From CBDFGT01 sp965247225 (lineage in GTDB: Bacteria; Pseudomonadota; Alphaproteobacteria; Rhizobiales; Rhizobiaceae): 64,000 nt of DNA. The notes beneath the pieces are model-generated. The model saw only the letters and a program-made list of their open reading frames with translations, ran no database searches and was not told the DNA's origin. The position numbers and the translations under genes are program-made. The stretch spans positions 23,631 through 87,630 of the forward strand of contig CBDFGT010000004.1 of assembly GCA_965247225.1 (NCBI GenBank), written 5' to 3'. Positions 41,370 through 49,421 of this stretch are shown piece after piece. The number at the start of each line of letters is the position of its first letter. Position 1 is the stretch's first letter.

Positions 41370-43415
41370 TCAAATCCCCTTGCAAAATCTCAGCGCATCA
41401 TAGATTCCGGCATGGATATTGCGGCTGGAGACGGCATCGCCGATGCGGAAGAGGTCGAAGGGGGCTTCCGGGCTGGTTTGTGGCAGGCAGGGGGCGCTTG
41501 CGATCAGGGCCTTGTAGTCGACCGCTCCCAGATTGCGGGACAGGGGTTTAAGCGCCTGATAGAGGCCGTCATTGGCCATGGTGCCATGCTCGACCACAAC
41601 CTGGGCGACGCGGCGCTCAATGCGGACTTCGGGTGCGAAATCGGAGCCCAGAGTGGCGACGAGGCCATTGCCATCACGGCGCACGGACAGAAGCCTTGTG
41701 TTGATGGTGACCTTGACCTGCTTTTCCGCAAACAGTTTTGCATAGGGCGTGTGGTTCATGCCGCCCATTTCCGGCGCGAAGAATCGCTCGGGCGAAACCA
41801 CTTCCAGCTCCACGCCTGCACGCGCGATCATTTCTGCCGCTGTCATGCCCGGATGCGCACCATTGTCATCAAACAAAAGAACCGGACCTTCCGGCCTGAT
41901 AGCACCTGCAATAATATCCCAGCTGGAGATGACCAGATCATCGCCTGCCGCAAGGGCCGGATTTTGCGCAATGCCGCCTGTGGCAATGACCACCAGATCG
42001 GGATCGCGGGAGGTTATATCCTCCGCCTGCGCATAGGTATTGTAATGGATGGCAACGCCCAGACGCTCCAGTTCGGACAGTCGCCAGTCGACAATGCCGA
42101 TCATTTCCCTGCGGCGCGGGTTGCGGGCGAGCAAATTGATCTGGCCGCCTGCCTGCCCCATGGCTTCCAGAACCTCAACCTGATGGCCGCGCTCTGCCAG
42201 CACGCGGGCCGCCTCCAGCCCGGCAGGACCAGCCCCGACGACCAGAGCCTTGCGGATGGGGCCGGTGGTTCTGGCAATCACATGCGGCATGGAGCCTTCG
42301 CGGCCGGTTGCGGCATTGTGGACGCAGAGCGCCTCGCCGCCTTCATAGATCCGGTCCAGACAATAGGTCGCACCGACACAGGGGCGGATTTCCGCCTCGC
42401 GTCCCTCCATGATTTTGCGAACAATATGCGGCTCGGCAATGTGGGCGCGCGTCATGCCGACCATATCCAGCCTGCCTTCGGCTATGGCGTGGCGGGCGGT
42501 TGCCACGTCAGCGATGCGGGCGGCATGGAAGATGGGAAACCGGGTGACCGCACGGACCTCTCCTGCAAAATCCAGATGCGGGGAAGCGGCCATGCCCTGG
42601 ATGGGAATAACGCCGGTCAAGGCGGCATCATTGTCAATATGGCCCCTGATGATATTGAGAAAATCCACCTTGCCGGAGGCGGCAAAGCGCCGGGCGATTT
42701 CCACCCCCTCCTCCCGGCTCAGGCCCTTGTCCCAGTCTTCGTCTGCCACCAGACGGATGCCGACAATGAAATCGGGGCCTACCCGCTTGCGCACGGCATC
42801 GATCACCAGATTGGAAAAGCGCAGGCGATTGTCGAGCGAGCCGCCAAACTGATCGTCACGCTGATTGGTGGCCGGGGACCAGAACTGGTCCATCAGATGA
42901 CCATAGGCTTCAAACTCGATACCATCGAGACCGGCTGCCTGCATGCGTTCGGCGGCATCTGCATAATCGGCAACAATGCGATCTATATCCCAGTCCTCGA
43001 TGACTTTTGGAAAGGCGCGGTGGGCCGGTTCACGGATGGCGGATGGTGCCAGAACCGGCAGCCAGTCGCCCTTGTTCCAGCCCGTGCGGCGGCCCAGATG
43101 GGTGAGCTGGATCATCACTGCGGTTCCGTGCTCGTGACAGTCGTCCGTCAGGCGCTTCAGCCATGGCACGATCTCGTCCCTGTGGGCATGGAGATTGCCG
43201 AAGGCAGGCGGGGAATCGCGCGAGACGGAGGCAGAGCCTGCCGTCATGGTCAGCGCCATGCCGCCCCTGGCCTTTTCGACATGGTAGAGCCGGTAACGGT
43301 CTTTCGGCATGCCATCTTCCGAATAGGCCGGTTCATGCGCGGTCGACATGATGCGGTTTTTCAGGGTGAGGTGCCTCAGCCGGTAGGGTTGCAGGAGCGG
43401 ATCGGTGCTGGTCAT
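41370..43415 (-). CDS. FMN/Fe-S/FAD oxidoreductase of the TMADH/FadH family (probable N-demethylase)
   Basis: A 681-residue protein with the full layout of trimethylamine dehydrogenase and 2,4-dienoyl-CoA reductase. An N-terminal old-yellow-enzyme barrel (QPYRLRHLTLKNRIMSTAHE, MIQLTHLGRRTG) is followed by an Fe-S segment near 346-364 and a C-terminal NAD/FAD-binding pair of domains (KALVVGAGPAGLEAARVLAE). The Fe-S ligands are Cys346, Cys352 and Cys364, but the fourth (expected near 349) is Ala. The gene lies next to an MttB homologue and a LysR regulator; such flavoproteins in rhizobia demethylate N-methylated amines or proline betaine. Substrate is inferred only from context. Confidence 0.82.
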   Translation of the reverse strand: MTSTDPLLQPYRLRHLTLKNRIMSTAHEPAYSEDGMPKDRYRLYHVEKARGGMALTMTAGSASVSRDSPPAFGNLHAHRDEIVPWLKRLTDDCHEHGTAVMIQLTHLGRRTGWNKGDWLPVLAPSAIREPAHRAFPKVIEDWDIDRIVADYADAAERMQAAGLDGIEFEAYGHLMDQFWSPATNQRDDQFGGSLDNRLRFSNLVIDAVRKRVGPDFIVGIRLVADEDWDKGLSREEGVEIARRFAASGKVDFLNIIRGHIDNDAALTGVIPIQGMAASPHLDFAGEVRAVTRFPIFHAARIADVATARHAIAEGRLDMVGMTRAHIAEPHIVRKIMEGREAEIRPCVGATYCLDRIYEGGEALCVHNAATGREGSMPHVIARTTGPIRKALVVGAGPAGLEAARVLAERGHQVEVLEAMGQAGGQINLLARNPRRREMIGIVDWRLSELERLGVAIHYNTYAQAEDITSRDPDLVVIATGGIAQNPALAAGDDLVISSWDIIAGAIRPEGPVLLFDDNGAHPGMTAAEMIARAGVELEVVSPERFFAPEMGGMNHTPYAKLFAEKQVKVTINTRLLSVRRDGNGLVATLGSDFAPEVRIERRVAQVVVEHGTMANDGLYQALKPLSRNLGAVDYKALIASAPCLPQTSPEAPFDLFRIGDAVSSRNIHAGIYDALRFCKGI

Positions 43416-43459
43416 CGTGGCTCATCCCAGGTTCACAGGTCATTTCAAAACTCCTCCCA

Positions 43460-43580
43460 AACCCTTCCCACAAGGGGAGGGCTTAACCCGGCCCTACATT
43501 CCAGTGTCCTCACCAACAATCTTGGTATGGTATGAAGCGGCGGCGCATTCAGTCGGCCCCCTCCCCCTTGTGGGGAGGGT
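43460..43580. repeat. GC-rich inverted repeat between the flavoprotein and mttB-like genes
   Basis: A C/G-rich segment at 43460-43481 (AACCCTTCCCACAAGGGG and on) recurs inverted at 43557-43580 (CCCCTTGTGGGGAGGGTT within it), with about 75 bases between. Each arm is also nearly self-complementary around CCACAAGGGG. The whole could form a large hairpin separating the two genes. Palindromes of this CCTCCCC-ACAAGGGG type are common repeats in Rhizobiales genomes. It may attenuate read-through or stabilise the mttB-like mRNA end. Confidence 0.7.
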
Positions 43581-43602
43581 TGGGGAAGGGGTTTCTCAAT
43601 TA

Positions 43603-45147
43603 TCAATACCAAGCATCCGGCATGGCGGCTTTCTTTTGTGTCACATAGTCGATCAGGGCCTCGTCAACGGCCTCATCAAGTTTCGGTGCCTCATATTCGG
43701 CAAGGGTCTTCTTCCACTGGCGGTTGGCGCGGGTTGCCATGTCGGTTGCGCCACCCTCCTCGCTCCATTTTTCAAAGGACTCGTTGTCGGAGAGTGTCGA
43801 GTCCCAGAAGGCGGTCTGGTAATTGCGCATCGTATGGTCGGAGCCCAGAAAATGGCTTCCGGGGCCGACCTGCAGGAAGGCGTCCATGGCCAGCGTGTTG
43901 TCGTCGACAACCACCCCTGCCAGATAGGCATGCAGCGCACCGCAGAGATCGGCATCCATGACGAATTTTTCGTAGGACATGGCGAGCAGTCCATCAAGAA
44001 AGCCTGCCGAATGGAGAATGAAATTGGCGCCGCAATGGACGGCGGACAGCATGGACATCAGGCCTTCCTGCATGGCCTGGCCATCGGGCAGCTTGGAATT
44101 GGAAAAATTGCCGGCGCAGCGCAGCGGCAGATTGAGGCGGCGGGCGAGCTGGCCGATGACCATGGAACCGATTGCGGGTTCCGGCGTTCCGAATGTAGGC
44201 GAGCCGGAGCGCAGCGACATGGAGGAGAGGAAATTGCCGAAAATCACCGGCGCACCCCTGCGCTCCAATTGGGTGAGCGCACAGCCGGCCAGCGTTTCGG
44301 CAAAGGACTGGGCAATGGCACCGGCATTGGTGACCGGCCCCATGGCACCGCCCAGAATGAAGGGTACGATCACGGCGGCCTGATTGGCGCGGGCATAGGC
44401 GCGCAGGGATCTGGTCATGGTGCCGTCCCAGACCAGCGGGGAATTGACATTGACATTGCCGAGGATCACACAATTCCGGTCGACAAAATCCCGGCCAAAC
44501 ACGATGCGGGCCATGTCTATACTGTCTTCGGCGCGGTCTTCTGCCGTAATCGAGCCCATGAAGGCCCGGTCAGAATATTTGATATGGGAATAGACCATGT
44601 CGAGATGGCGTTTGTTGACCGGAACATCCACCGGCTCACAAATGGTTCCGCCCGAATGATGCAGCCAGGGCGAGGCATAAGCCAGCCTGATGAAATTCCG
44701 GAAGTCCCCCAGCGTTCCGTAGCGCCGTCCGCGATCCAGATCCATGACAAAGGGCGAGCCATAGGCGGGAGCAAAGACCACATTCCTGCCGCCGATTTCC
44801 ACATTGCGGGCAGGATTGCGGGCATGCTGGGTAAACCGGGGCGGTGCCGAGGCCAGGATTTCGCGCAGCATGCCGGGCTCGAATGTCACCAAAAGGCCGT
44901 TGACCCTGGCACCGGCCCTTTTCCACAGGTCCAGACTGGCCGGATCATCGCGGAACTCGATACCAACCTCGGCCAAAATCCTGTCCGCTGTCGCTTCGAT
45001 CCGGAGAAGATTTTCCTCACCCAGAATATCGTAGGTCGGGATATTGCGCAGGATATAGGGAATGCCCGCGATCCTGGCATTGTTGTCACGCCTGGGTTTG
45101 CGGCTCTTGCGCTGTTGTGTAACGGGCATTTCGGCAATGGTGTCCAT
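43603..45147 (-). CDS. Non-pyrrolysine MttB-family methyltransferase
   Basis: A 514-residue protein of the trimethylamine methyltransferase (MttB) superfamily, which transfers a methyl group from quaternary amines to a corrinoid protein. IPTYDILGEENLLRIEATAD and FGTPEPAIGSMVIGQLARRL are family hallmarks, and AVHCGANFILHSAGFLDG is the region that holds pyrrolysine in the archaeal enzyme; here the frame is open through it with no amber codon. Non-pyrrolysine members known so far act on glycine betaine, proline betaine or carnitine. No corrinoid-protein gene is nearby, which is unusual. The start ATG at 45147 has GGAG at about 7 bases. It is divergent from a LysR regulator. Confidence 0.87.
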   Translation of the reverse strand: MDTIAEMPVTQQRKSRKPRRDNNARIAGIPYILRNIPTYDILGEENLLRIEATADRILAEVGIEFRDDPASLDLWKRAGARVNGLLVTFEPGMLREILASAPPRFTQHARNPARNVEIGGRNVVFAPAYGSPFVMDLDRGRRYGTLGDFRNFIRLAYASPWLHHSGGTICEPVDVPVNKRHLDMVYSHIKYSDRAFMGSITAEDRAEDSIDMARIVFGRDFVDRNCVILGNVNVNSPLVWDGTMTRSLRAYARANQAAVIVPFILGGAMGPVTNAGAIAQSFAETLAGCALTQLERRGAPVIFGNFLSSMSLRSGSPTFGTPEPAIGSMVIGQLARRLNLPLRCAGNFSNSKLPDGQAMQEGLMSMLSAVHCGANFILHSAGFLDGLLAMSYEKFVMDADLCGALHAYLAGVVVDDNTLAMDAFLQVGPGSHFLGSDHTMRNYQTAFWDSTLSDNESFEKWSEEGGATDMATRANRQWKKTLAEYEAPKLDEAVDEALIDYVTQKKAAMPDAWY

Positions 45148-45220
45148 GGCGCTCTCCAATCCTGCGAAAGGCTAGCGTGCAAACCGGCCCGTGTAACGCT
45201 GGTATTTTTTGAGACATGCT

Positions 45221-45235
45221 ATAAGCTGTTCTTAT
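45221..45235. promoter_or_regulatory. Palindromic LysR-type site overlapping the lysR start
   Basis: ATAAG-CTGTT-CTTAT is a perfect 15-base palindrome and contains the T-N11-A form of LysR-family sites. It lies in the 86-base gap between the divergent mttB-like and lysR genes. Its last two bases are the first two of the lysR start codon (ATG at 45234), a position that would suit autorepression. Confidence 0.55.
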
Positions 45236-46142
45236 GGATCATCTTCGTCGTCTCATGCCGTCTGCCTCCAGTCTCATCGTGTTTGAGGCTGCAGGCCGCC
45301 ATGAGAATTTCACCCGTGCGGCCCGTGAGCTGGGGTTGAGCCAGGCTGCGGTTTCCTATGCCATTCGCGGTCTGGAAGACCAGCTTGGTGTGATGCTGTT
45401 TGAACGGGTGCACCGGGCGGTCAAACTGACGGAAAAGGGTGAACGTTTCCACGCGGATGTCTCCGCAGGCCTGACCCGCATCCAGAGATCGGCCGAGGAT
45501 CTGCGCCAGAAAGGCCGTGAAGCCAAGGTGACACTGGCCGCCTCCACCGCCTTTGCCTCGATGTGGATGTTGCCAAGGCTGGCCCGCATGCGCGAGGATC
45601 TGCCAGACATTGACCTGCGGATCCAGACATCGGTGCGTGACCTTGATCTGGAAGAAGAACCGATTCCGCTCGGTATTCGCGGCGGCCATCCCGACCTCTG
45701 GCCGAAATATCATGCGCGCCTGCTGGCCCCGGAAGTGATCATGCCGGTGGCAAGCCCGGTTTACCTGCAAAAGCACGGAATACCGGAAAAGCCGGAGGAT
45801 CTGGTGAAACACCGGCTGATCCATCTTGAAGAGCCGGTGCGTCTGGCCTGCGACTGGCCGGAATGGTTTGCCAGCGTGCCAGTTGCCTACACGCCTGTTG
45901 CGCGCGGACTTGCCATCAATGATTATGTTCTGGTGATCCAGGCTGTTCTGGCGGGTGAAGGCATTGCACTCGGCTGGAAGCACCTGACGGAACGTTCGGT
46001 TTCCTCCGGCCTGCTGGTGCCCGTTGGTGGCCATGCGCTCACAACAGGAGAGGCCTTTTATGTCGTCTGGCCGCGATCGCGCGAGCTGAATGCGCAGGCT
46101 GTGCGGGTGCGTGACTGGCTACTGGAGCGGAGTTCCATCTGA
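45234..46142 (+). CDS. LysR-family regulator (GcvA-like)
   Basis: A 302-residue LysR-type regulator. The N-terminal helix-turn-helix is SLIVFEAAGRHENFTRAARE, then LGLSQAAVSYAIRGLEDQLG; the substrate domain contains TLAASTAFASMWMLPRLARM. It resembles the GcvA group, which controls glycine and one-carbon genes. It is divergent from the mttB-like gene and likely activates it and the flavoprotein gene behind it in response to a methylated amine. The start at 45234 has no clear ribosome-binding site; either initiation is leaderless or the start is at the Met 21 bases on. Confidence 0.9.
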   Translation: MDHLRRLMPSASSLIVFEAAGRHENFTRAARELGLSQAAVSYAIRGLEDQLGVMLFERVHRAVKLTEKGERFHADVSAGLTRIQRSAEDLRQKGREAKVTLAASTAFASMWMLPRLARMREDLPDIDLRIQTSVRDLDLEEEPIPLGIRGGHPDLWPKYHARLLAPEVIMPVASPVYLQKHGIPEKPEDLVKHRLIHLEEPVRLACDWPEWFASVPVAYTPVARGLAINDYVLVIQAVLAGEGIALGWKHLTERSVSSGLLVPVGGHALTTGEAFYVVWPRSRELNAQAVRVRDWLLERSSI

Positions 46143-46229
46143 AATACAGCTACACCTTTTTTTCACTTATTTTCTGCTTTGAAATTCCGGCTGCAATGCT
46201 GTGGCATGCGTGGTGTTGCTGATACCGGT

Positions 46230-47582
46230 TCAGCCCTGGTGCGCGATACCGGAACGATATTTATGCTCGATATAAATCTGGGTTGCGCCGGCATCAGCGG
46301 GACGACCATAGAAGTATCCCTGCCCCAGGCCACATCCGAGATGCTTGAGTTTGAGAGCATCGGCAAAATCTTCGATCCCCTCGGCCACCACCTCAAGCCT
46401 GAGACCCTTGCACATGGAAACAATGGCCTTGATAATATGTTCCATACGGCTGTCTGTGCCCAGACGGGACACAAAGGACATGTCGATCTTGACCTTGTCA
46501 AACTGGAATTCTGTCAGACGGCAAAGACTGGATTGCCCTGTTCCAAAATCATCGAGTGCAATCTGAATTCCCACCGCACGCAGATCGGTTATGACTTTCT
46601 GGGCAATCACAGGATCGTGCATCACAGCCGTTTCGGTAATTTCCAGAACAAGCCGTCCGGGATCCAGACCAATCTGATTGATAATGGCAAAGACATTGAC
46701 GGATGTGGACACATCAATCAGCTGGGCTGATGAAAGGTTGAACGAGAGATACAATTCCGGCGGCCAGGCAAGGGCAGCCGCGGCTGCCTTGCGCAACAGG
46801 ATTTCCGTCAGCTTGTCGATAAACCCCCGCTCTTCGGCAAGCGGAATAAAATCGCCCGGCGATACAAAGCCGAGAACCGGATCACGCCAGCGGGCGAGCG
46901 CCTCGAAACCGGCAACGCGGTCATCCTCCAGATTGACGATCGGCTGGAAATGCACTTCCAGTGCATCATTGGTGATGGCCAGCCGCAATGCCTGTTCCAT
47001 TTTGGTGGCACGGTGCATTTCATCTGCGATTTCGCTGGAATAGACTGTGATCTTTCCGGTGCCGCGCCGCTTGGACCGGTACAGTGCTGTCTCTGCGTTC
47101 TTTTTGAGATCTTCAAACGTCGATCCCGCATAGGGATAGATCGAAAACCCGAACGAAGCCGAGAGACGGACAGTGCGGTCTCCGACATCATAGGGAGCAG
47201 ACAGCATGTCGCGAAACAGGATACCGACCCGCTCAGCACTGCGCCGGTCAAACACGAGTGGCAAAATAAACGCAAATTCATCGTTGTCCTGACGTGTGAC
47301 CGTTGCCCCTTCCGGCAACCCGGCTTTCAGGCGATAAGCAACCTGACACAGGATTTCGTCGCCAGCCATGGGACCAAACAGATCATTGATCGGGCGGAAA
47401 CCATCAAGATTCAAAATACACAAGGTAAAGGGCGCAGGATCATCAGCCCTGTCGGCGACAAGCCGGGTAATCCGTTCTTTCAGTCTCTGACAATTCCCGA
47501 GACCCGTCAACGGGTCCGTAAAGGGCATAGCGTTGCCGTCTTGTGTATTTACAGCCAGCAAATTCCGATCCATTGAATGCAT
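46230..47582 (-). CDS. GGDEF-EAL protein with degenerate GGDEF motif
   Basis: A 450-residue cyclic-di-GMP protein with no membrane segments. The diguanylate cyclase domain starts at DPLTGLGN (about 23-30) and its active-site loop reads RQDNDEF (97-103) where GGDEF is expected, so cyclase activity is unlikely. The EAL domain keeps FEALARW (226-232), the Asn in SFNLSSAQL, ETAVMHD, DDFGTGQSSL and VAEGIE, the metal and catalytic set, so it is probably an active phosphodiesterase with the GGDEF domain serving to sense GTP. The start was placed at the ATG at 47582. It is convergent with the lysR gene. The 47583-47898 gap upstream is AT-rich and holds nothing I recognise. Confidence 0.85.
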   Translation of the reverse strand: MHSMDRNLLAVNTQDGNAMPFTDPLTGLGNCQRLKERITRLVADRADDPAPFTLCILNLDGFRPINDLFGPMAGDEILCQVAYRLKAGLPEGATVTRQDNDEFAFILPLVFDRRSAERVGILFRDMLSAPYDVGDRTVRLSASFGFSIYPYAGSTFEDLKKNAETALYRSKRRGTGKITVYSSEIADEMHRATKMEQALRLAITNDALEVHFQPIVNLEDDRVAGFEALARWRDPVLGFVSPGDFIPLAEERGFIDKLTEILLRKAAAAALAWPPELYLSFNLSSAQLIDVSTSVNVFAIINQIGLDPGRLVLEITETAVMHDPVIAQKVITDLRAVGIQIALDDFGTGQSSLCRLTEFQFDKVKIDMSFVSRLGTDSRMEHIIKAIVSMCKGLRLEVVAEGIEDFADALKLKHLGCGLGQGYFYGRPADAGATQIYIEHKYRSGIAHQG

Positions 47583-47898
47583 GAAAGTTCCGTTGCCAAG
47601 TGTTACCGGTTGCAAGAATGCCCTGAAAGAATTAACAAAGACAGATATATCAGTGAAAAATCACACCGCGACACTCTTGATTGGAGAGATTTATGGCCTG
47701 TTGGTCGATTTTTATAACAATCAGCAAGTTTAACTCTACTTTTTTATAATAGTCGAATGTTCTTATTTTCATATATTATAATTTGGCGCGTAATATTTTC
47801 TTTTCTGAACGATCTCACTTCTTCAAGGCCGGTCAACAGCCTGTAGCGGTTCTTGCGGGAGAATTCCGGCCACAGGAACCTGTCCATCCCGGCAGGGT
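47583..47898. other. AT-rich intergenic region without recognised features
   Basis: 316 bases between the GGDEF-EAL gene start and the PAS-protein stop. It is rich in A/T runs near 47725-47810. No open frame with a ribosome-binding site, hairpin with a T-run, or known repeat was seen. It should carry the promoter for the GGDEF-EAL gene. Confidence 0.55.
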
Positions 47899-49182
47899 TC
47901 AGGCTGCCGTCATTGCGCGGGTGGTGAGGCATGTTGCCTGTGCGGGCAGTGCAGGATGCTGGACAGAGGCCAAAACCGCATCGAGTTCGGATAATGTTTC
48001 CGTCATCATCTGAAAGCTTTTCCAGGAAAAAATCCTGACATTTTTCAGTGCCGGCAGAGAGCGGACAGTTTCGGCGTTCACGGCATCCACAACAACAAGA
48101 TCAATCTCCAGACCAGCCGAACGTGCGCCTTCAACGATATCTGCGAGATCGACTATATCGGTCGCCGCCAATGCATCATGGCCTTTTATGGCAAAGTGAC
48201 GGAGGCATTCCCCAGTGGCGACAGGATCATTTGACAAAACCAGAATGTGGCTGCGGGCTGCAGCCATAGCGGACACCTGCCCTGACGCCCCGGCAACAGT
48301 ACCCTGATTGTCGAGGCGCGGGGAACGCGGTTGCCGGGAGCTGGCGGCAGTCTGTCCGGGGACGACGGTTGCTGCCATGACACCGGCCATGAACGTTTCA
48401 ATATCGTCCATCACCGTGACCAGCATATATTGGCCGGGATTGCCGATACGGCGTTTGCGGATGATCATCTGCCGGCTGGTTCCATCCGGTGCACAAACAA
48501 GCTCCGGGCGCTCGCAAGGCTCACCGGTTTCCAGAACGCGCCGATCCTCGCTTTCGGTTCGTTCCGCATTTTCATGGTCCAGAAGATCCCATGCAGACTG
48601 ACCCAGCACGGTTCCGTGCGTTATCTGAAACAGGGAACAAAAAGCCTGATTAACAGCGACATAGTGCAGGTTCCGGTTTTTGACAAACAGCGGTGCTGCC
48701 AGCGTATCCAATATTTCTTCTGTGACCTTGACGCGCTCTGTATCTGAACGCCACTTCTGCTCCTGGGCCGTTGCAGCGGAAACATCCTGAATGATCATGA
48801 CACCGGATCCGTCGGGGCTGGTCCTGGTATATTGGCGTATCCAGATGTTGCTGGCCAGTTTTTCCCGGGACTCATGCCATTCGCGGGCGTGAACTGTCAG
48901 TCTTTCCGCAATCCATTCCGGTTTGCTGGCGATCTTGCGGCTTCTCCCGTCAATTGTCGATGTACGAATACCACTGTCGTGAACAGCCGAGAGAAAATCT
49001 GACAGATGTCTTCCGGGCGTGATGGCTTGCTGGGAAATCGTGTAGAAACGGAGCAACTGGCGGCTGGAATAAATAATGATGTTGTTTTTGTCATAGGCCA
49101 GCAAGCCGAGGCCAAGCACAGAACAGGTCGCGTTCAGCAACCGTGCCTGTGCCTGCATGTTGACCGGCGCAATATCGCTCAT
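47899..49182 (-). CDS. PAS-domain protein with receiver-like C-terminus
   Basis: A 427-residue cytoplasmic protein. Two PAS domains are visible: the first about residues 14-135 (SVLGLGLLAYDKNNIIIYSS, ending IWIRQYTRTSPDGSGVMIIQ), the second about 150-265 (TLAAPLFVKNRNLHYVAVNQ). After a proline/serine-rich linker the C-terminus (SHILVLSNDPVATGECLRHF to KNVRIFSWKSFQ) looks like a receiver-type fold but lacks the usual acidic pocket. No kinase, GGDEF or DNA-binding domain is present, so it may be an adaptor. The ATG at 49182 has AAGGGG at 5 bases. The neighbouring GGDEF-EAL gene on the same strand makes a link to cyclic-di-GMP signalling plausible but unproven. Confidence 0.72.
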   Translation of the reverse strand: MSDIAPVNMQAQARLLNATCSVLGLGLLAYDKNNIIIYSSRQLLRFYTISQQAITPGRHLSDFLSAVHDSGIRTSTIDGRSRKIASKPEWIAERLTVHAREWHESREKLASNIWIRQYTRTSPDGSGVMIIQDVSAATAQEQKWRSDTERVKVTEEILDTLAAPLFVKNRNLHYVAVNQAFCSLFQITHGTVLGQSAWDLLDHENAERTESEDRRVLETGEPCERPELVCAPDGTSRQMIIRKRRIGNPGQYMLVTVMDDIETFMAGVMAATVVPGQTAASSRQPRSPRLDNQGTVAGASGQVSAMAAARSHILVLSNDPVATGECLRHFAIKGHDALAATDIVDLADIVEGARSAGLEIDLVVVDAVNAETVRSLPALKNVRIFSWKSFQMMTETLSELDAVLASVQHPALPAQATCLTTRAMTAA

Positions 49183-49421
49183 CACGACCCCTTGTTCAGT
49201 GCCTGTTGGCCGAACCGTATTTCATTAACAATTCTGATCGTATATCCTTAAGGCTAATATGTGATGGTAAAAATGCTGTTAAGAATTATGGCTGAAATGT
49301 TACTTTCCGTGCGTGATGCACAGCGCCAGACAATTGCCAGGCCCGTGCCGCCTCCACCTCGCGGCTGCTGATTTTTGTGCGCCGGTCTTTCCTTCCTTTC
49401 GCGAATCCGCGAAAGTAGCGC

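Noticed and set aside
41412..43535. 707-codon open frame on the plus strand opposite the flavoprotein gene
   Set aside because: It has no recognisable domain; the minus-strand frame has complete old-yellow-enzyme, Fe-S and FAD motifs.
44000..44120. Possible pyrrolysine-coding amber codon in the MttB homologue
   Set aside because: The frame is open throughout and reads sense codons in the region that holds pyrrolysine in archaeal MttB, so it is a non-pyrrolysine member.
43405..45339. 644-codon open frame on the plus strand opposite the mttB-like gene
   Set aside because: The minus strand encodes a full MttB homologue with a good start; the plus frame is an antisense artefact of high-GC codon use.
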